Shown: positions 58,146-64,000 of the stretch, piece by piece
Numbering within the stretch: position 1 is the first letter of the stretch
How the letters are laid out: each line of letters starts with the position of its first letter
Assembly: GCA_028571685.1 (NCBI GenBank)
Contig: CM053143.1
Span: forward strand, 49,903,208-49,967,207
DNA: 64,000 nucleotides
Direction of reading: 5' to 3'
Source of the DNA: Heterohyrax brucei
Taxonomy: Eukaryota; Chordata; Mammalia; Hyracoidea; Procaviidae
Translations under genes and position numbers: made by a program
The notes under the pieces: model-generated
Databases searched by the model: none
Seen by the model: the letters and a program-made list of their open reading frames with translations, nothing else
What the model was told of the DNA's origin: nothing

Positions 58146-58750
58146 ATGTTTCCTGAAATTTTTGTTTCCTATTGTTGATTCTCCCCCTCCCCCAACAGAA
58201 AAGCCTCTTTTGGTTTTTACTGGCATGTGGCAGTTCACAAAATAGCTTCAGAGGTGGAGGATAGAACAGAAACAAAAAATAAGCTGGGATGGGAAACAAA
58301 ATCAACCAGGCAGAGCTAAGAACTGGCTGGTTCCTTCTCAGCCTGATGTAGAGGAGAGAGTTGGCATCTTTGAATTCTAAGAATGGATCCTTTCCTTCAA
58401 CTCTTAGTATGAGGTGAGGGGGAAGGAATGCAAAAGGCTGTTGTTTTGGCTGTCTTGAGTCTTGAGGAAAAGGTGAAAGGCCAATATTTTGAGCCATGAA
58501 TTATGGGAAAGGGGGAGGGCGAGGCTGGTAAAGGCATACAGGTCAGTTGGAAAAACAGGCAGACACCAGTGGTAGCTCTCGGTGACCTTAGAGTTAGGAT
58601 TACTCCACTGTGGTAGTAATGCAGGGATTTCCCACTGTCGATGGAGTCTGAAGTCTCAGAGGCTGTGGGTTGTCAGCCAGGGGGCTGCTGCTATTGTTGC
58701 TGGAAGAGGATTAATAGTCTATTATAGCTGGAACAAAAAGTACATGAAAG
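58146..58750. other. Intron sequence, nothing recognised
   Basis: A 118-codon antisense frame (58141-58497) and short others have no supporting features. Confidence 0.4.
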
Positions 58751-58995
58751 AGTGTCTTAGTTATCTAGTGCTGCTATTAACAGAAATACCACACACCAGT
58801 GACTTCTGAAAACTGAAACTTATTTTCTTACAATTCAAGGGCTGGAAGTCAGAAGTGGGTCCTGGGGCTCATGCTGGCAGCCATCAGTGGGGCCTTGGCA
58901 GAGCTGGGTCTCACAGTTTCCGCCTTCTGTGGCAGTCTGCTGGGGTAACCGGGGGTAAAATGGCCTTCAGTACCTAAGCCAGAATCTGGGTGGGG
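58751..58995 (-). mobile_element. MaLR-type LTR (MLT1-like), 3' end
   Basis: GTGTCTTAGTTATCTAGTGC then TGCTATTAACAGAAATACCA is the complement of an MLT1 LTR 3' end. It is truncated where RTE copy R12 begins. Confidence 0.65.
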
Positions 58996-59003
58996 CCCAG
59001 CTC

Positions 59004-59525
59004 AAGCAAAAGATCTCTTTAAAGTGTTAGAAAGCAAACCCATCACTTTGAAGAGCAAAAATATGCCAGACCAAAGCTGTCTTTTTAATTATCTCATAGT
59101 GCAAGTGAAAGCTGGACAATGAATAAGAAAACTGAGGGATAATTGGTGCTTTTGAATTGTGGTGTTGGCAAAGAATATTAAATGTTTCACAGACTGCCAG
59201 AAGAATGATGAAATCTGTCTTGGAAAAAGTATAGCCAAGATACTTCGTAGAAGCAAAGATGACAAGACTTTGTCTCACATACTTTGGATATGTTATCAGG
59301 AGGGACTAATCCCTGAAGAAGGACATCAAGCTTGGTAGAGGACAAAGTCAGCAAAAAAGAGGAAGACTTGATGAAATGGATTGACATCTTGACTGCAGCA
59401 ATGGACTCACATATAGCAATGATTTTAAGGAGGGCGCAGAACTGGGCAGTGTTTCATTCTCTTGTCCATAGGTTTGCTGTGAGTTGGAACCAGCTTGATG
59501 GCATCTAACAAGAATAACAACATGG
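59004..59525 (+). mobile_element. RTE LINE copy R12, 3' end, sense strand
   Basis: From AAGATCTCTTTAAAGTGTTA through GCTGGACAATGAATAAGAAA to the genuine RTE 3' terminus GATGGCATCTAACAAGAATA then ACAACA. It is 5'-truncated and shows the tail that R1 lacks. Confidence 0.88.
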
Positions 59526-60548
59526 TCTTATGTAAATCAGTAGTGTAATTATAAATGCTGTTCAAGGATGAAAAGTCATGAAATAGTAATATTTTTTTTA
59601 AATTCTGGAGCAAATTCTTAAAATTTAGTAGCAGTAATATTTATATTTACAGTATATACATAAAATATAATAAATATCTACAGCTAAGTTAGCTTATTTT
59701 CTAAAAAAGAAGGTATTTGTCTATGTGATCAAAGTTTTCTGTATTCATACTTAGTACTTATTTAGTATGATATTAAAAAACTTGCATTCTGTTTCAGAAA
59801 GTCTTATATCTAACTGGTGTACCTTAGTATCTTACTAAGCTGAAACTACTCCCCAAGGTTACCTTTCAGCTGAGGGACAGACTGACTCATAAAATAACCC
59901 AGTATTACACCTGTAGGGGGGTGGGGTAGAAAGAGTCTTTTATTATTGTTCTAAAATCATTTCCTATGGGGAGTCCAAAAAGAAATTAAAACTTCCTTAG
60001 TACTCTTATACATTCAGAAACTTTATTTTTTTGTTAGTTTGTCCTTTGTAACTACAGTTTCTGGAGACACTAAATGATATACCCTCATGGGACAAATTTA
60101 CTGTGTTAAGAGGTTATAATACACATACTTATGGTGTTTAAAGAATGATCATCATATTGAAGCTTAGGTTCATTTTAATGAAAAAGACCAATCAATAACC
60201 CTTCCCTAACACAACAAACTTCAGGAAATTATGTAAGTTAACTATATTTTACTGAGTGCACCAAGCTGTTGTTAGGTAGTGTATCAAGGTGCTAAAGTTC
60301 TTTTTCTTGGGCGATATCGAATTATTTGGGTATAAAATATAATTCACCCCAAATGAAATACTAATAGTGACTTCTGCTTTATACCCTCAATTTAGCTTAT
60401 ATTTTTCTTCTTTATTCTTGTTCACATGCATTTTATTCATAATAAAGAAATCTTTCAGAATTTGCTCCTCAGATCCATTTTTAGGAACAAGAATTTTTAA
60501 GAGTTTTGGTCTATTAAAACAATATTCATTAATTGTTTTCTTTCTTAG
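59526..60548. other. Intron sequence before exon F
   Basis: AT-rich with no repeat I can name. The last 30 bases are the exon F polypyrimidine tract and AG. Confidence 0.45.
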
Positions 60549-60639
60549 GCAAGCCAAGTTAGATTTGAGAGTTGCAGCAGCAAAAGTAGAAGAGTTAACC
60601 AATGTGACTGAAGATCTTCAAAGACAAGTGCAAAAGACG
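60549..60639 (+). CDS. SCLT1: SCLT1 coding exon 'F' (91 nt)
   Basis: The acceptor is TTTTCTTTCTTAG|G. The first base completes the Arg codon from exon E, and 30 codons follow: QAKLDLRVAAAKVEELTN, then VTEDLQRQVQKT. Human SCLT1 has QAKLELRVAVAKVEELTNVT directly after the segment encoded by exon E, so exons E and F are neighbours despite 33.9 kb between them. The donor ACG|GTATTC is suboptimal; read-through would add eight codons (VFTFLFGR) and then hit a stop. Phase is 2 in, 0 out. Confidence 0.92.
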
Positions 60640-61087
60640 GTATTCACTTTTCTATTTGGAAGATAATTGGATGTCTGTAGTTTCATTTTCCATATGCTTT
60701 ACTGTTGATCTATTTTATATTAGATTTTAAAGAGGGCTGCTGGAGGATGATTTAATCATTTCATTGCCCCAAAATGTAAAGTATGAAACACAGAAGTAAA
60801 TCATAATATTGGAAATAATTCTGTAAAACACTTTTTCATTGCTACTCACTTCAGACTCATTAAAACTTCTTAGTTATCCCTAAGCGGTTACTACAGAGAC
60901 ACAAATTTTGGTCACTTGGTTATATGTAGGCAAAAGAAAGGCATTTAATACTACATTTTGTTTTGTTCTTCATTCTCTATTATTAAAATATTTGTTAGCA
61001 TAATAGAGTCTAGTTTGTTCCACATGTAGTAGAGAAATTTAAGGACGGTATCAAGGAAATATCCGGTTTTAGATTTATATGATAGTT
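60640..61087. other. Intron sequence, nothing recognised
   Basis: No gene or repeat assigned. Confidence 0.45.
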
Positions 61088-61230
61088 AAAGATCCTAGCT
61101 CTGACACTTACAAGCTGTGTAGCTTTCCCAAGCCTCATTTTCTGATTTATAAAACTTCGATGATGTATATCAAATATTGATTAGATTTCTGAAAGGATTA
61201 CACAAATCCTTCCAGAGATAACACTTGTAA
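61088..61230 (+). mobile_element. MIR SINE
   Basis: AAGATCCTAGCTCTGACACT, TACAAGCTGTGTAGCTTTCC and CCTCATTTTCTGATTTATAA follow the sense MIR order. Confidence 0.7.
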
Positions 61231-61239
61231 AAAAAATTT

Positions 61240-63540
61240 AAACGCTAGGAAGCCTTGAAAAACAAAAACTATGAGTTTGTGGCTTTCTGATCTGAGGGTT
61301 TTGGCTGTGATTTTGGAAAACAGCAGCAGAAAACTATAGCTTTGTATGGGCTTAAGATGCCCAAGATCTGAGTTTACAGTTGGAAAAGCAGTTGGAAATT
61401 TACAAAGGAAATTTTGGAAGCAAGAGAACCATGAAAAGAATGAGGCCTACTTTCTGAAACTCCTGACTGTACTCGTGGGATACTATATGTGGGAATGTGG
61501 GAGAGGAATCAGGAACCCCAGAGAACCCAGTGAAAATCCAGGCAAATACTAGAGAAATCTACTCTTGAAACATAAGGTTATTTCAAAATAGACCTTTGAG
61601 TGTGCTGCCATTTCCTGTGTGCAGGCCAGGTTGCAGACTGCTGAAGACTTGTGGGTTTGACATACCAGGACAGACCCCAAAGCTAGCAGAGCAACTAAAA
61701 ATTATAGGAGAATCATTAGGAGCAAGGAATTCACGAAGAGAGAAAGCCTTATCTCTGCCCAATCCTTGACTGACCCTCAAATTAAGCACGCACAGAGAGA
61801 TCGTCAGGTACCCTAGCTTGAAAAGCAACAGGGGAAAGTAGTAAGACCCAGTCATGGACATCAGCTGCTGCATACTGTAGGGGAGACAGATTTCAGGGTT
61901 TGAATCCAAGCAAGGTAATTACCTACTCGAAGGAAAAAAATCAGTAATTGTCAGAAGAACAAAACAGAATTTGAAGTCACTACAGTGTGTTATCTGCTAT
62001 ATCTAGTTTTCAATCAAAAGATACTAAACAGGAGCAGGTGACTCACTAAAGGCAGTCTATGGAGACTGACTCTGAGTGGGCCCAGCTGTTGGATTTAACA
62101 AGCAGAGGTGTCAAGTCAGATATTACAAATATATTCTAGAAATTAAAGAAAATTTGTTTTAAAATTAGAGAAAAATAAGTTCATAAAGTAAGTTAACAAA
62201 AGACCATATAAGGAATTTTAATTGAAAAGTGGAAAACAAATTTCAAATGAAATTGTACAGCTGAAAAGTACAATAACCAACATAAAAATTTGATTATATG
62301 GCCTCAAATATAGATTGGAAAAAAAATCAGTGAACTTCAGCTCGGATCAATAGATATTTCCTATCCAAACAACCAAGTTTAAAAGAGTCAAGAAAAATGA
62401 GCATGATCTCAGAGACCTATAGGAAAATATGAAGCCATAGAACATATGTATAATTGGAAGTACGGAAGGAGATGGAGAGCTAGCAGAGAAAATATTTGAA
62501 AAATACAGTGGCTGACAACTTTCCAATTTTGTACAAAACATAAACAGATCCAAGAATCTCAGCAAACTTCAAGTAGGATAAACAGAAAGAATACTGTCTT
62601 GACACATCATAATCAAACTGGGGTTTGCCAATTATAAACAGAAAATCTTTCTGTTGAAAGCAGCAATAGAAAACTGACATTATGTATAAGAGAACATCAG
62701 AAAGATCAATAGCTGACTTCTCATTTAAAAACTATGAAGGTAAAAAATATTAGGACAATATATTCAGAGAACTGAGTGAAGAAAAATGCCCACTAAGAAA
62801 CCTACATCCAATGAAGCTATACTTCAAAAATGAAGACAAAATAAAGACATTTTCAGGTCAACAAAAACAGAGAATTTTCAGCCAAAGACTTGGCACTTAC
62901 TTAAAAAAATACTAAAAGAATGATACTAGCTGGCAACTCAGGTATAGAAAAAAATTAAGAGCAACAGGAATGATACGTATGTGAGTAAATATGAAGCAAT
63001 TATGTATTAGTGTGTTATTAAATATGAAATACATTTTTCTTAGTTTTTTTTTTTAAACTGCTTAGAGCAGAATTTAACACTGTGTATGATGGATTTGTAA
63101 ACTATGCAGATATAATAAACCCACAAAACAAACCCACTGCTGTTGAGTTCATCCCAACTCATAGCAACCTTACTGACAGAGTAAAACTGCTCCGTAGCGT
63201 TCCAAGGAGCTCCTAGTGGATTGGAACTGCTGAACTTATGGTTATTAGACATAGCACTTAACTACTGTGCCACTAGGGTGTCCAGAGGTATAATATATGA
63301 CAATAATAGCACTAAGAACCAGGATAGTAAATGTAAATAACATGGCTGCAAGGTCACTACATTTTATCTGCATTAATTAAATATTAGCATTAAATAAATT
63401 AGGATAAATTAAAGATGCATGATGTAACCCCTTGAGAAGCTTGTACAAATAATACAAAGAGATATAGCTAAAAGCAAGTAGATTCAAAATGGTATTGTAA
63501 GAAATGTTTGTTTAACACAAAGTGAAGCAGGAAAAGATGA
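61240..63540 (+). mobile_element. Old L1 (L1M-like) 5' portion, sense strand
   Basis: From about 61980 the order is old-L1 like: GAAATTGTACAGCTGAAAAG, CCAATGAAGCTATACTTCAA, AAATGAAGACAAAATAAAGA and later GATATAGCTAAAAGCAAGTA. The part before 61980 is less certain. No long frame survives. An AfroSINE interrupts it at 63115. Confidence 0.55.
63115..63285 (-). mobile_element. AfroSINE inserted in old L1
   Basis: AAACAAACCCACTGCTGTTG to CTGTGCCACTAGGGTGTCC. Confidence 0.87.
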
Positions 63541-64000
63541 GCAAAATAATTATTAAACTGAGCACCATGGGGACTGTGGCCTCAGGGAACATCTAGATCT
63601 GTTGGAGTAATATAGTTTATAAAGAAAATGTTCTATATTCTACTTTGGGGTGTAGCATCTGGGGGTCTTAAAAGCCTGTGAGCAGCTATCTAAGGTACTC
63701 CACTGGTCTCACCTCACTGGGAGCAAGGGAAAAAGAAGAAAACTAAAGGCACAAGGGAAGGACTAGCCCATTGAACTAATGGACCACAACTCAGCTTCCA
63801 CCAGACTGAGTTGAGTACAACAAAGTGATACCTGGCTGCCATCACTGACTGCACTGGCAGGGAACACAATAGAGAGTCTAGGCAGAGCTGAAGAAAAATG
63901 TAGAACAAAATTCTAACTCTCAATAAAGACCAGATCTATTGGCCTGACAGAGACTAGATAAACCCTGAGAGTAATTACTTTCGGTACATTTTTAACTTAG
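63541..64000 (+). mobile_element. L1 3' UTR, sense strand, running off the window
   Basis: TCTTAAAAGCCTGTGAGCAG, CTGACTGCACTGGCAGGGAA and CTATTGGCCTGACAGAGACT match, inverted, the L1 3' UTR at 49745-50505. It is the only L1 3' UTR on the plus strand here and continues past 64000. Confidence 0.65.

Larger units (their letters stand above)
1..64000 (+). other. SCLT1: SCLT1 gene body (internal part)
   Basis: Six exons with correct AG/GT boundaries and compatible phases join into one uninterrupted frame matching the N-terminal third of SCLT1. The protein is a long coiled coil known as a distal-appendage component of the mother centriole needed for ciliogenesis; it was first described as a linker between the Nav1.8 sodium channel and clathrin. 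Neither the start codon nor the stop codon is in the window, so both ends of the gene lie outside. Adjacent exons here encode segments that are contiguous in the human protein, so no coding exon appears to be missing, even in the 33.9-kb intron. The identification comes from recall of the human protein, not from a search. Confidence 0.93.

Overview
This is mammalian nuclear DNA, most likely from an elephant or another paenungulate afrotherian. That placement rests on three things seen throughout: many tRNA-derived AfroSINE copies (gene-proximal motif GGTGGTGTAGTAGTTAAG, then GCAGTTCGAATCTGCC, then a GACTCGACGGCA-type tail), long copies of the afrotherian RTE (BovB-like) LINE that shares the AfroSINE 3' end, and L1 3' UTRs of an elephant-like type. 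There is no bacterial or viral gene organisation. Nearly all open frames in the window are remnants of LINEs or chance frames.

The only host gene I can support is SCLT1 (sodium channel and clathrin linker 1), on the + strand. Six internal coding exons lie at 2691-2746, 18434-18569, 19880-20002, 21963-22028, 26560-26630 and 60549-60639. They join in frame (phases 0-2, 2-0, 0-0, 0-0, 0-2, 2-0) into 181 codons of coiled-coil sequence, roughly residues 80-260 of the protein. The first and last exons of the gene lie outside the window. The introns are about 15.7, 1.3, 2.0, 4.5 and 33.9 kb.

Layout: 1-2690 is intron with two AfroSINEs flanking an L1 tail. 2830-14640 is packed with four long RTE copies (one +, three -), about two thirds of that intron. 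14.6-26.6 kb holds four exons, AfroSINEs, a MaLR-type LTR and older SINE/L2 debris. 26.6-60.5 kb is one intron with RTE pieces, L1 tails, a 38-bp minisatellite (30.2-30.5 kb), a long antisense L2 interrupted by a 1.25-kb mariner with recognisable ends (33816-35064), further RTE copies (36.2-40.6, 43.1-43.9, 47.0-47.4 kb), and a relatively young antisense L1 (50516-54338) inserted in an older L1. 61-64 kb is intron with an older sense-strand L1 and the start of a younger L1 3' UTR.

The most unusual signals are: very short (22-55 bp) insertions of one SINE-tail sequence, two of them flanked by direct repeats and none with a full-length relative in the window; a weak splice donor in SCLT1 with a stronger in-frame donor 36 nt downstream; kilobase inverted RTE arms just downstream of an exon; and a set of RTE copies sharing the same endonuclease lesion. 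I saw no evidence for an undescribed protein-coding system.
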